64,000 nt of DNA, taken from NCBI GenBank assembly GCA_017657125.1, contig JAGFNX010000301.1, forward strand, positions 1-64,000, read 5' to 3'. Below the pieces are notes generated by a model. That model was not told the origin of the DNA and did no database searches. It worked only from the letters and a program-made list of their open reading frames with translations. The DNA comes from Scopulariopsis brevicaulis. Lineage: Eukaryota > Ascomycota > Sordariomycetes > Microascales > Microascaceae. Each line of letters starts with the position of its first letter. The first letter of the stretch is position 1. Positions 20,748-32,850 of this stretch are shown here, piece by piece. Both the position numbers and the translations under genes were made by a program.

Positions 20748-23700
20748 ATGGATACCGCACACCCCCGGACGAGCTGGGAACAGCTGGGGGATAAATGGTA
20801 CCGCCGCGTCCAGCACTACACCGAGGTGTTTGACCAGGATCTGGACCTCGACAACTACATCATAGCCGGTGCCCCGTACGGCGGTGCCATAGGTATGTCC
20901 ATGAGCCCCCTGCTTCTTGTTGTCCATCAACCGTGCCCAATGTGACTCTAAGGATCCGGTTGCATCGGGTTCACTGTCATTGCGTCTCCCCGCCGGTTCA
21001 GGCGTCTAACCGTGTCCCAGCGCTATGGAACGACGACACAAAGCTGCAGCAGTACCAGGCATCTAGAGCCATCAAGCCCACCATCGACATCTACAGCTAT
21101 GCGGGAAAGAAGCAGCACAGCATCCCCTGGGACAAGGGGACTATCAAGGGCCTGGGATGGTCCGACGAGGAGCAGCTCCTAGTCGTCCTTGCCGATGGTA
21201 CCGTTCGGTGCTACGATATCCAAGGAGACTTCACCCAGTTCTCCCTCGGACATGGCTCTGACAACTATGGAGTCCACTCCTGCAGGTATCTACTCGCCCC
21301 GCATGTTTCCTAGTTTAGCTGCTGACAGCATGGCAGGTTCTATGATCGTGGCATGGTGGCCCTACTAACTAATAATACCCTCGTGACGGTGGCTTCCTAT
21401 GCCGAACCGCGGCCGAAGCTGCTCGCGGGCATGCCGGACGGTGAGGTCCACTCCTGGGGGATTATATCGCCCGCTCACACCCTGTCGCGGTCCGTCGAGG
21501 TGCTTCTAAGCATAGGCAAGACGGTATATCTTGTCGACGCAACGGATTGCGAAGACCGGTTCCTAGACATTGGTCCTTTCACCCATATCAGCGTGTCGCC
21601 AGATGGTGGGCGGGTCGCGCTGTATACGGAGTCCGGAAAGGCGCATGTCGTCTCGAGCGATTTCCAGGAGCGGTTGATCGAGCATGAGTCGAACTCGAAG
21701 ATCCCACCCAAGCACGTCGAATGGTGCGGAGGAGATGCGGTGATAGCGTGGGAGGACGAGGTGCATATCATCGGGCCCGGAGAGTCATCGGCGCATTTCA
21801 TCTACGACACGAACCGTGTGCATGTTATCTCGGGTATGGCCGCGTTTTCCCTAGTTTGAGAAAGTGCTAACCGTGATGTAGAGCATGATGGGGCGAGGTT
21901 AATAATGAACAGCTTCTGCGAGTTCATCCAGCCTGTACCGAGGGACATCAACCAAGTGTTTGGGCTGTTCGCCGAGTCCTCCCCAGCTGCCATCCTCCTC
22001 GATGCTGTCACGCAGCTGGAAGCTCAGTCTCCAAAGGCGGACGATTACATCCAGCTCATCCGACCGAACCTCACAGAAGCTGTTGATACCTGTGTAAGTC
22101 CGCGCCTCTAGCATGATGGCCGCCGGGCCCCAGCTCTTGCTAAATCTCGTGAACGTTCAGATCAACGCCGCGGGTCGCGAGTTCAGCGTCCATTGGCAAA
22201 AACAGCTGCTAAAGGCCGCCTCGTTTGGAAAGTCCGTCTTGGACCTATATAATAGCGATGACTTTGTCGACATGTGTGAGACCCTGCGCGTTCTCAATGC
22301 CGTGCGGTACTACGAAATTGGAATGCCGCTGTCCTACGAGCAGTACCAGCGACTTACCCCCGAGAGCCTCGTCAAGCGGTTGGTAAACCGCCACGAGTAC
22401 CTGTTAGCTCTACGCATTGCCGGCTACATAAGGCTGCCTACCGATGGCATATACGTCCACTGGGCACGCGCAAAGGTGCGGGCGGGTTCGGAAGATGACG
22501 ACACCACGTGTCAACTGGTGGTCGAGAAGCTCTCCGGGAGACCCGGCGTGTCGTTCGAGGAGATCGCCCAGGCAGCCTACGACGAAGGGAGGGGCCGCCT
22601 CGCAACTGAGCTCCTCAACCACGAGCCCAGAGCTGGTCGTCAGGTGCCGCTCCTACTCAGCATGGAGGAAGACGATCTCGCCCTCGACAAGGCGATAGAG
22701 AGCGGCGACTCGGACCTCATCCTAAGCGTTCTACTGAACCTGAAGAAGAAGCTGCCCCTAGCCGCCTTCTTCCGAGCCATCAACAACAAACCAGCCGCCA
22801 CGGCGCTCGTCGAGTCCTCTGCAGCACGCGAAGACGACCACGGCCTCCTAAAGGACCTCTATTACCAAGACGACCGGCGCGTCGACGGCGCCGACGTCTT
22901 CATCCGGGAGTCGCTCCGCCAGCCGAGCGGGCGCACGGCGTCGGACAAGCTGGCGCTGGCGGCGAAGCTGCTCTCCGACTCGCGCGAGACCAACTTTGAG
23001 CTCCACGCGCTCAAGGAGGCGACGATGCTGCTGCGCGCGCAGGAGGCGTTCGACCGGGACCTGACGGACACGTTTACGGGGTTGAGCGTCAACGAGACGG
23101 TGTTCAAGTTGATCAAGCTCGGGTACTACGGCAAGGCGAAGAAGATCCAGAGCGAGTTCAAAGTGCCGGAGAGGGTGGCGTGGTGGATACGGTGAGTTTT
23201 GTCGTTTCGGCGTTCGGATATTTGGCTTATGCTTTCGGCTTGCGAGGCGGAGGGGCCGGCTTCATCTGGCCCTCTTCCGAATTCGGTTTCTTTTTTTTAA
23301 CACCCTCGCATTGAAATGAGTGGAGGGTAAAGGCTAACGGGGACAACGTGTGTACAGGTTGCGGGCACTTGTCGCGAAGAGGGACTGGGACGAGATTGCC
23401 GAGGTGGCTAAGAACAAGCGGAGCCCGATCGGGTGGGAGGTGAGTTTGGAGACTACCCCCGAGACACCGAACCCAAAAGCAAAAGAGAATCAACCCCGTG
23501 ATAATCGCGTGTTGAATTTCCCCCTTGTATACTGACGAGTGCCTTTTTTCTACGCAGCCCTTCTTCAACCTCACGCTCCAGGCGGGAAACCCGCGGCTGG
23601 CGGCGACCTTTGTGCCCAAGTGCGCCGGCAGCGTCGAGACCGGCGAGACGGTCACGATGTACGAGAAGTGCGGGATGAGGGTCAAGGCGGCGGAGGAGGC

Positions 23701-23809
23701 GGTCAGGCTGAAGGATCGGGAGGCGTTTGGGAGGATGCTGGAGGGGGCGGGGAGGGGGACGCAGGAGGGTAGGGAGATTGAGAGGATTGGGGCCGCGGCG
23801 TTCAAGTAG
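20748..23809 (+). CDS. VPS16: Vacuolar sorting protein VPS16 (HOPS/CORVET core subunit)
   Basis: Seven exons (20748-20892, 21021-21285, 21337-21833, 21882-22093, 22161-23191, 23358-23439, 23558-23809) encode about 827 residues. All phases agree. Residues 1 to about 400 form the N-terminal beta-propeller, with segments such as GLGWSDEEQLLVVLADGTV and HISVSPDGGRVALYT. HVISEHDGARLI leads into the helical solenoid, which includes ALRIAGYIRLP and WARAKV. The C-terminus has KLGYYGKAKKIQSEFKVPERVAWWIR and YEKCGMRVKAAEEA. VPS16 is a class C Vps protein that binds Vps33 and supports tethering and SNARE-mediated fusion at endosomes and the vacuole. Length is normal. Introns 5 and 6 are longer (166 and 118 nt) than the others. 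Confidence 0.96.
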
Positions 23810-26800
23810 AGCGCGAGGCTGGGAGAGGCGGTCGTTCTGGAGGGGTGAGGTGGGGATGGGACGGTATTTCGGAGGGTTCAGGGTGGTTTGATGTTTGTAG
23901 CGTTGCATTTTGGGGTTGTATTGATCGATCTTGCCGTGCGCGCTATTGGTTCTCCTCGATGGATTGGGAAGTGCATATTAATCAGGCAGCGTCGAACGGA
24001 TGTTGGGCAAGTGGGGACATGGTTTCTCGTTGGATGCCTGGTTCTCTCCCCCACGCGATTGACGTTGATACCTCGTATAATCATATAGTGTTCCAAAGGC
24101 GGCATCGACACTGCCTGTCTGTTCCCAGTAAGATCACCTCCGGGCGCCTGGACGGGGACATACTTGTCCCGCGACCCAGGAGCGAACTCAGCCGACGCCG
24201 GCTCCGAGCAGGCGCATAGCCCGCGGGCCCTCTCGGAGCCGCTCTTTGCCGAATGGAAAATATTTGCGGGCGCGCGTGTAAGTGAGCGCATGGAAGAAGA
24301 GCTGTCAGGTAGGGCTGATCAGGCACCGTTTGAGCATGGCAGGAGAACATCCGGATACCGGCGATAGGCTTTCGCGCTACGGCCTCCCGGCACGGGGCGT
24401 CGGGTGTTGCTCCGATTTTAGTCGCAGACGAAAGGGCGCTTCGGGAATCGGGGTTTACTTGGTGATGGACGCGAGCAGGCGGGGTCCTGCGAGGATGATA
24501 TGCACTGGTTTGAGCCCGCCGGCAGCAAAGACTTCCGGCTTCCAAGCCTGCCTACCAGGCACGAGGGCATCTCCGGACATTACCAAGGAGAGGCATTAAT
24601 CCAAACCCAACCCCCCCCCCAAAGAGTTTTTTTTTCTAGCCCCGTTTTACATGCTTCCTTTCACACTACATGCCTGTCACCAAGCCCCGTCCGCAGCGCC
24701 ATCGGCGAACGCCAGGAACGCCCGAAGGGAACCCCCCCGCAGCAGCGATGTGGAGGAGGGTTCCCCACTTCGCCTGTCAATGCAGCTCGCCGAGGCGCCG
24801 AGTGGGACCCCTTCGTCGACTCGGCGCCGCCTATTCGTGGATGGGTCAGGTACGGCCGGCTGCGTACCGGGCAGGGTGGGGCCTTAGGCGCTCTCGGCGG
24901 TGACAGGTGATGCGGCGGGTGGGTGCATGACAGGGTCACGGTCGGGCGCGCTTCTCTCGCGTGGTGATGGTGCTCCTGTTGGAAGAATGGGATGGTCTGT
25001 TTCTGGGGGTTTCGAGGTTCGCGGGGCTTGATGCGGGCACGTCGAGACGGAAGAAGCGGTGCTCGTGCGCGACGGTTCGTCTGATGATGGGATTGCTGGT
25101 AGCGGGAACCTCGTAGGGCAGCGGATCGGCTGGCGGGGAGCCCAGGCTGGTGCCAGGGTTCCACCGCGCGAGGACTGATGTCATTGCTCCGCCGGGGTAG
25201 GCCGAATTATCGTGTTCGAAGTCTGAGCGAGTCCCACCACGCGAGCATCAGGAACACACACCATCCATGACGACGGGCGGTAGGAGCGTGGGGGGCCTGT
25301 GACGCCGAGCTGTCGGGTCCGTGGAGATGATCAGGTCTCGGTCAGGGAGGCGTGAGCTTGAGGGAGGGGTGACGCTGGATGGCGGGTGTTCTATGCCGTT
25401 TGGCAGGATGGAAGTGCCAAGATTATCGCGGAGATTCCCGTCTGATTGGGCCAGGTGACGGGGAGCATGTGATGCTGACTTGAGACGTTTACTCCGACTC
25501 TCGACCGCGCACTATAGTCTCAACTCCAAACCGCAGTGCCAGGCCATGGGGACATGAGCTCCAATGACTCGTGCGCGAGCCGAACCTACCAGTCTAGATA
25601 CAGTATTGCGGATTTGTGATAATTACTGGCCGCCTCGAGTGGTGTCGAGGACCCGCCCACCCGCGCCCGCAGGCTGCACCTTCCCCTCAAGCCACCTCCT
25701 CGCCACGGGGTCCAGGTGACACCCCGCGATGCGGGAAGGGTGCCTGGGCACATCCCAGATGGGCTGGTCTCCCAGCGATCCCCCGACACCATCTCAAGCC
25801 ACCGGCCGCCGCCGTCTGCTTCCCTGACTCTCGCGGGCAACCTTGTCGCCCAGGGGCCCATGGCCCAAAACACAAGTCGCAGCAATCGCCGAGCATCCCG
25901 ACACAAACCCAAAATCCCCCGTAGCGCGACCCAGGAGGGGCCCCGCCGCGGCGCAAACGTCAAAATTTCCAAGGGCTACTAGTACTAGCCCAGGGATCCA
26001 AGGACGGACGCCTTCCCGAGGCCCCGTTCGTCGGGAGAAGCTGAAGCCGCCGGCGTTCTCCACCGGACTTGGACGAGAGAGAGAGAGAGGGACCCAACTT
26101 CGGGTGGGGTGAGCAAAATCTAGCCAGGGTCTCTCCCCGGACCACCACTGGACCCGGGCGCCTTGTTCGTACGAGTCGTAGCTTCTCGCCACTGAATCAC
26201 AAATACATCCATCCGCTAAACATATCCTAAATACCGCCCTGCGTCCCTCCCCGGCCGTACTCTAGTCTCTTGGTGCTTCTTCCCTTTTTCGCCATATCGA
26301 AATTTCCTGCTGGCCGAAGAGCTGGTTACCCCCTTTCGTTCGCCGTTGCCAGCCACAACCAAGGAAAGCAAACCCACAGCACCTAGGCTACTGCACTCCG
26401 CACGCCGCCGCGGCGCCCCAGTGGCCTAAACCTCACCGCCCGACGCGCCTGATCCGGACAGTGTCCCATTGTCCGCGCCCACCCCGGTCGACCCGTATAA
26501 GTCCAAGTGCATCAAGTTGGCTGCACAATTCTCACATCCTCGCGAGTCACGAGCATCGTCCGACTTTCTCTCTCGCTCAGTCGAATCCCGTTCTTGGCCC
26601 GCGGATACTTCCGTTTTTTCCTCACTGGCAAACTTTCCCTTCCACCTCCAACCAATGCGCTGCTAGCCCGCCGCCCCGTCACCTCAGCGGACGTTGAAAT
26701 CCTGCAGTCGCTAGAAGAAGCAAAGTTTCCGTGTCTCGGGCGGACTGAAGGCGCCCTGCCGTCCGGACAGACCACCTGCCGTCACCCGCTGTTAATGCTG

Positions 26801-26958
26801 CCCACTGCCCACAGCCCCGAGACACCACCCATCGGCGTATCCGCCCCAGGGCATTGCCGCCAGAGTCACCGCCACGGGGCCCTCAGCGCCCGCCCGCGCC
26901 CGCGCCCGCCTCTGCTTACTACACGGAAAATAATTTCCCAGCAGCCAGCCCGCCCAAA
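23810..26958. other. Long intergenic region upstream of the FHA-RING gene
   Basis: About 3.1 kb without a recognised gene. Frames from 24,500 to 26,150 overlap on both strands and are C/G-rich without motifs. A GA dinucleotide run lies near 26,072-26,088. The last 500 bases hold several short upstream frames and probably form a long leader for the gene starting at 26959. Confidence 0.5.
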
Positions 26959-29225
26959 ATGTTCACCCAGTCATTTCAGCCCCCGGCACCTTCGCCAACG
27001 TCCCACGCCGCAGCACCACCCCCGGGCGTCACGAGAAGAAACAGCCGCCTCCGAGGCCTCAGCTTCCTAAGAAACTACACAAACACGCACTTTTTGTTCC
27101 GCGAGCCGAACCCCCAGCCCGCGACGCCGTCCGCCGCGCCCCCGTCGCCGCCGCCCACTAGGTCAAGGACCTCCCGCGTGCCCTTCCGCCCCAGGTCAGC
27201 GAGCTTCAGCGCCCCCGTCAGCGACTCGGATGGGAGTCAGCAGACCGCCGAATCCAACTCGAACGCCCCGCCTGCGCCGACGCGGAGTCGGAGTACCCGT
27301 GTGCCGCGGAGTAATCGCTTTTCGGCGATAGGCATCCCTGGATTTTCGTCGTCGACGAGTACGGGCCCACCAACGACTTCTACCAACGACTTCAGTGCCG
27401 CTGGTAGCCCGACTGTGACGCGGATCTCGACGAACCCCGAGACACCCCCACCGCGTAGGGGCCTAGGCCGAAACCGCAGTCTGCGGAGCGGAGCGAATCG
27501 CCTGTCGACGATTACCATACCCGGACTCTCGTCGTTTACGTCCTCGTCGCTCTCGACATCAGCGTCATCTAACAATCATAGGAGCGACACCCCACCGCCG
27601 GCCCCAGCCGCCGTCGACCCGACGCAGCCTACAGTCCCAGAATCGACCGAAGCCCAAGTCCTAGGGTCGGCCGAACCCCCAGTCTCGGAAACGGCAGGAC
27701 CGCCCGCCCCCGAGTCGAGTGAGCCAACAATCCTAGAGTCGGCCGAACTCACAGCCCCAGGCTCGACACACCCCCCCGTCCCGCAGGCGAATGTCACGGA
27801 GCCCGCTGTCGCCTCCGCCACGCACACCGCAGCCGACCCGCGCGCGACGCCCTCCCCGCAGCCCGCGACCAACACCCCCGGCGCTGACGACGCTGCCATG
27901 ATAAGTGGCCGCGAAAACGCATCAGCCATGCCTTCCGAGACGCTCCCCTCCATCCGCTTCTCGGCGTACTACGACGCCCGGGCCGCGAGACCATCCCTGA
28001 CCTTCCAGCCCGTCTCGAGGACGCTGCCGTCCGGGTCCGAAGTCATCAAGGTCGGCCGGTACTCGGAGCGCGACGCGCAGCCGCAGGTGGCGCCCAACGT
28101 GCCCTCGGCGTCGCCCGTGGGCTTCAAGAGCAAGGTCGTCAGCCGGCGGCACTGCGAGTTCTGGTTCGAGAGCGGCAAGTGGCACATCAGGGACGTCAAG
28201 AGCTCGTCGGGCACGTTCCTAAATCACATTCGCCTCAGCCCGCCCGGCACCGAGTCGAAGCCGTACGTGGTGAACGATGGGGACATCATCCAGCTCGGGA
28301 TAGATTTCAAGGGCGGAGAGGAGATGATCTTCCGTTGTGTAAAGATGCGGCTGGAGCTCAACCGGGGTTGGCAGAGCAAGTTGAACACGTTCAAGTACGT
28401 TGTGTCCCGTCTTCTAATGCTCTCGCCGAGATCTGATTTCCAAACTAACTTGGGTTGCAGCATGTCGACGCACAAGCGACTTAGGAGCCTCGTTGCTAAT
28501 GGTACGAGCGGCAGCACGCAGGACTGCTCCATCTGCTTAAACGCAGTAGCCGTAAGCTTGCCCCATCCCCGTGGATTCATCTACCATGCGTGTAACTAAC
28601 CCCTCGACAGCCCTGCCAAAGCCTCTTTGTTGCTCCCTGCTCTCACACATGGCACTACAAGTGCATCCGCTCGCTCCTCAACTCGCCGCAATACCCCATC
28701 TTCGTCTGCCCGAACTGCCGCGCCGCCGCCGACCTCGAAGCCGACGTGGACGAGCCGTGCGAGGACTGGCAGCAGATGACCAGCGAGGACTCGGCCAACT
28801 CCGAGGCCAACAGCGAATCTAACAACGACGTCGTGCCCCCGCTGGCTGGCCCCTCCGGCGTGCAAGCACGCGACCCCGAGTCAGACTCCGGAGACGTCGC
28901 GGACATGACGATGCAAGTCGACATGGCCACGCCCTCACCGCCACAGGCCTCGCCGTCGGTGCCCGAGCGGATCCAACACACAATGTCGGAGCCCGTGCCC
29001 ATCCCGCCGGTCGTCAGCGCGGCGTCGCACCCGGGCTGCGCGGCGCACAGCTCGGCGGCCGCGAGCGCCGCGGGCGGGGCCGAGGGCCCCATCACGCCTA
29101 GGAACAATGCCGGACCCTGGGTCTTTGACGGCACAGGGAACGCCAACGGCCTGCCTCTGTCTGGGCTCGCCAACGAGATGCGGAGCCTTGACTCGGCGGC
29201 GTTGGATACTGCTACCCGGCCTTAG
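26959..29225 (+). CDS. dma1: FHA-RING E3 ubiquitin ligase (Dma1/Dma2/CHFR type)
   Basis: Three exons (26959-28394, 28461-28551, 28611-29225) encode about 713 residues. The first in-frame ATG is at 26959; the frame stays open upstream but only with non-ATG codons. Residues 1-330 are Pro/Ser/Thr-rich and disordered. An FHA domain spans about 360-478, showing KVGRYSER, the phosphothreonine-binding VSRRHCEFWF and SSSGTFLNH. A RING-H2 follows with ligands C501, C504, C519, H521, H524, C527, C542 and C545. The tail is acidic and disordered. Yeast Dma1/Dma2 and fission yeast Dma1 delay mitotic exit and septation when the spindle is faulty by ubiquitylating phosphorylated targets. Both key modules are intact, so this is probably an active ligase. 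The N-terminal extension is long for the family. Confidence 0.9.
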
Positions 29226-30685
29226 GAGGTGCAATGGCGGGTCTTGGCAGTATCTTCAGGAGGATATCTCTGGGAGCCAGCACGAGTGGACGGGGGTTCT
29301 AAAACCAACGGCATCCTCCCGCGGAAGCCAAAAAAAACGTCTTGATGCCCTACCCGCACGTCTACAGCGTTCCCTCGTCTCAAACGAAGCGAAGCGCCCC
29401 AGCTGTCCTCACAGCAGCGACTTCCACCCCAAGGAGGCGGTCAAATTGCACTCTTTTTTTTAACCCTTTCGCGAGCTTTGCGGCTAGAGGAGTTTCCCCG
29501 AACGATGCATTCACACGGAGTTTTGGGAGCGAAAGGTGTTGGAAGGGGGGCAGGGGCACTGATGGAAACCTCTCCCCCTTTTTTTTTTTTCGTAAATTCT
29601 TATCCTGCCTTTTTTCCTTTTTTCTGTTGGTATGTGATTGACGGGGCGGGCGAGTTTGATTTTGGCATCAATACATATTCACCTTTGCGGTTCTCTTGAT
29701 AGTTCTCTTGTTCACTTTCTCGTCTCGACCCGCGGAGTTATTATGTCTGTGAGTAAGGTAGTGAGGCAGGTTTCGACTTGAGACCTCGCTCGTGGGGGGT
29801 GGCCGCCGGCGTGGACGGAAGGGGGTGTGGTAATTGTTCTTTGCGGGAGCGAGAAAATCAATAGACCCGTGCCCACTCCAAGATATATCCACGTCCCCAG
29901 CAGACCATGGCCGGTGAACAGAGGTCAGGTTCAAAAACAAGCCAACCTGCGATATCTCCAAGCCTTCATGTTACCATGAAGTTCTCGCGCTGAGCCGGTG
30001 ACTTTACGGCGAATGTCAACTGTTCAAGGATAAGCCACCCCCAGATGCCTGGCTATGACGTAGACGCCGTTCCCAAGGGTCCGGAAGAAACTTGTCCCCG
30101 AGGCTTGGCGGTTCATCCCTTGGCTCAAGGGCGCAAGCCTTTCGTGACAGCACCTACACCCTTCCGGAAGAAGGCGGTATTGCCGTATTAATAAAAAGCA
30201 GGTTGTTCCCGGTAATCCCCTGCCTCCCCGGCCGAACTCGGACGTTGGTGGCGGTTTCGCCCGGGGACTTTGCAGGGGAACGGCGGAGGGTGCTGCGTAA
30301 GTGCGAGAGGGGAAAGTTCAGCCGATTCTTCCGTTTATCTTATCGCCAGTCCCGAGCAGATCCGTCACTTGCACTTTTTCGCCCCGTTCTGACTGTGACA
30401 ACTGACACCCTCTGGGCCTACGCTTGCTTGGTTTACACAGACTTACGGGAGTTAGTGCATTTTCCTCAGCAAACCCGGCCTCAAAACTCCAGCGGAACAC
30501 GCCGGCCACCGAAACATACACACGCGACGACGACACGGGAAGAACCACACAAAAAGTCTTTCTCGTTTGCTAACCCATAACGACTGCGGGTTGGGAGAAG
30601 CCGAGGGTTACCGAGCACTGAACGGAACGGAAACGAAACCGCGAGACGGACTAGGCCGACGAGGGGGCAAAGAGCCGGACTCGAG
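29226..30685. other. Intergenic region
   Basis: About 1.46 kb between the FHA-RING gene and the MPP alpha gene. It contains T-rich runs near 29,450 and 29,579, plausibly near the 3' end of the upstream transcript, and a promoter region for the downstream gene. No gene was recognised. Confidence 0.45.
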
Positions 30686-32441
30686 ATGCTGCGATCACTG
30701 GTCCCGCGCGCCTACGGGCGGGGGCTACGGGCTGGTTCGAGGGCCCTGCGCCAGGCGGTGCGGCCGTCGGCGACGAGATCGCTCGCGACCGTCGCCGAGG
30801 GCGAAAGGGTGCGCCATGCCCCGTCTCCTCCCCGGCAACCCCCCCGTTCCCCCAGAACCACTTGCTAACACCCGCGCCCAGGAACCCACCGAACTCGACT
30901 CCGTAACACGCCTCCCGAACGGCCTCCGCGTCGCCTCCGAGGCCCTCCCGGGCTCCTTCTCCGGCGTGGGCGTCTACATCGACGCGGGCTCCCGCTTCGA
31001 GGACGCGTCGCTCAGCGGCGTCTCGCACATCATGGACCGGCTGGCCTTCAAGTCGACGTCCTCGCACACCGCGGAGGAGGTCCTCGAGAAGATCGAGATG
31101 CTGGGCGGGAACGTGCAGTGCGCGTCGTCCCGCGAGGCCATGATGTACCAGGCCGCGACCTTCAACTCGGCGATCCCCAGCGCGACGGGCGTGCTGGCCG
31201 AGACGATCCGCGAGCCGCGCGTCACGGCGGACGAGGTCGCCGCCCAGCTCGACACGGCGTCTTACGAGCTCCAGGAGATATGGTCCAAGCCCGAGATGAT
31301 CTTGCCGGAGCTGGTGCATACGGCCGCGTACAGGGACAACACGCTCGGCAACCCGCTGCTGTGCCCCAAGGAGCGGCTCGACCAGATTGACGTCTCGACC
31401 GTGCAGAAGTACCGCGACCTGTTCTACAAGCCCGAGAGGATGGTCGTGGCGTTCGCGGGCGTGGACCACGGCGAGGCCGTCAGGCTGGCGGAGCAGTACT
31501 TTGGCGACATGCCCGCGTCGGAAAAGCCCATGCCGCGGACCGGCTCCGAGACGTCGCTCGACTCGCAGAGCAGCGCCGACTCGTCGCTGTCCGCGGCGTC
31601 CAGCGCGCCCTCCAAGTCCTCGAACCTCCTCTCCCGGGTCCCCTTCTTCAAGAACCTCTCCACATCCGCGCCTGCGCCCTCCGCGGCCCCCGCGCCCCTC
31701 GACCCGGGCGTCTTCCGCGCGGCAAAGTACACGGGCGGCTTCCTGACGCTCCCGCCCGCCCCGCCGTCGCCTAACCCCGCCATGCCCGCCTTCTCGCACA
31801 TCCACCTCGCCTTCGAGGGCCTGCCGATCGTGTCGGACGACATCTACGCGCTCGCGACGCTGCAGTTCCTCCTCGGCGGCGGGGGTTCCTTCTCGGCGGG
31901 CGGGCCCGGCAAGGGCATGTACTCGCGGCTGTACACGCACGTGCTGAACCAGCACGCGTGGGTGGAGTCGTGCCTCGCCTTCAACCACACGTACACCGAC
32001 TCGGGACTCTTCGGCATCTCGGCGTCGTGCATCCCGGGCCGCACAGCCTCGATGCTGGACGTCATGTGCCGCGAGCTGCACTCGCTCACCCTCGACGCGG
32101 GCTTCTCGGCCCTCTCGGAGAGGGAGGTCTCGCGCGCCAAGCACCAGCTCCGCTCGAGCCTGCTCATGAACCTCGAGAGCAGGATGGTCGAGCTGGAGGA
32201 CCTGGGCCGCCAGGTGCAGATCCACGGGCGGAAGATCCCCGTCGCGGACATGTGCCGCCGGATTGAGGCGCTGACGGTGCAGGACCTGCGCCGCGTGGCG
32301 AAGATGGTGTTCGGGGGGCTTGCGGGGGGGAGCGGGTCCGGCGCGCCGACGGTCGTGCTGCAGGAGGCGCAGCCTGTTGGGCTCGCGAGCTGGGAGCAGA
32401 TCCAGCAGATGATTTACGGGTGGGGGCTGGGGAAGAGGTAA
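30686..32441 (+). CDS. MAS2: Mitochondrial processing peptidase alpha subunit
   Basis: Two exons, 30686-30808 and 30882-32441, encode about 560 residues. Residues 1-41 form a typical matrix-targeting presequence, rich in Arg, Ala and Leu with no acidic residue until its end. The mature part begins ELDSVTRLPNGLRVASE. The inverted zinc motif is degenerate (HIMDR from residue 90, with the metal-site Glu and His absent), as expected for the non-catalytic alpha subunit. The Gly-rich loop GGGGSFSAGGPGKG near 373-386 is the substrate-gating element unique to this subunit. It pairs with the beta subunit in the matrix to remove presequences. A Ser/Ala/Pro-rich insert near 290-345 separates the two peptidase-like halves. 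The donor is GTGCGC, weaker than usual. The gene is convergent with the M28 peptidase. Confidence 0.94.
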
Positions 32442-32850
32442 TGGGGTGAGAGAGGATCTATTAGAGGGGGAAGTATCAGATAGAGGGGGAGGTTGGCTAT
32501 AGCATCGTTGTAACAATATTGTTTTCTTTTTGCGGGGGGTTTGTACACTACTATACCGGAGGGGGATGTATAAAGTCCTTTGTAGCTTATAGAACGGATA
32601 CACGCCATCATCTGAGAAGCAAGCAATACCCCGTGGTATGGAATTGGATAATCCTTGGGTATGCGCGTCGACCGGCACGAAGAGAATCTCTTCAGGTCCG
32701 GGCAACAAGCTGGTCAATCTCACCGCACTCAGTCATGCTATTTGGTATTAAGCTGTACCTACTCATATCAATACTCCACGTCTCTATCACAACTCCCCGC
32801 CTCACGACAAGTCGACAGCCCAACTCCGCAACACAACCCACTCACAGCCC
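32442..32850. other. Convergent spacer between MAS2 and the aminopeptidase
   Basis: 409 bases between two stop codons. It has A/T-rich stretches suitable for polyadenylation of both transcripts. No gene was seen. Confidence 0.5.

Noticed and set aside
26854..26958. Earlier start for the FHA-RING gene at 26854
   Set aside because: The codon there is TTG. The first in-frame ATG is 26959.
30651..32723. 690-codon open frame antisense to the MPP alpha gene
   Set aside because: It is composed of Arg/Gly/Val/Leu/His-rich low-quality sequence caused by the C-ending codon bias of the sense gene, whose motifs are complete.
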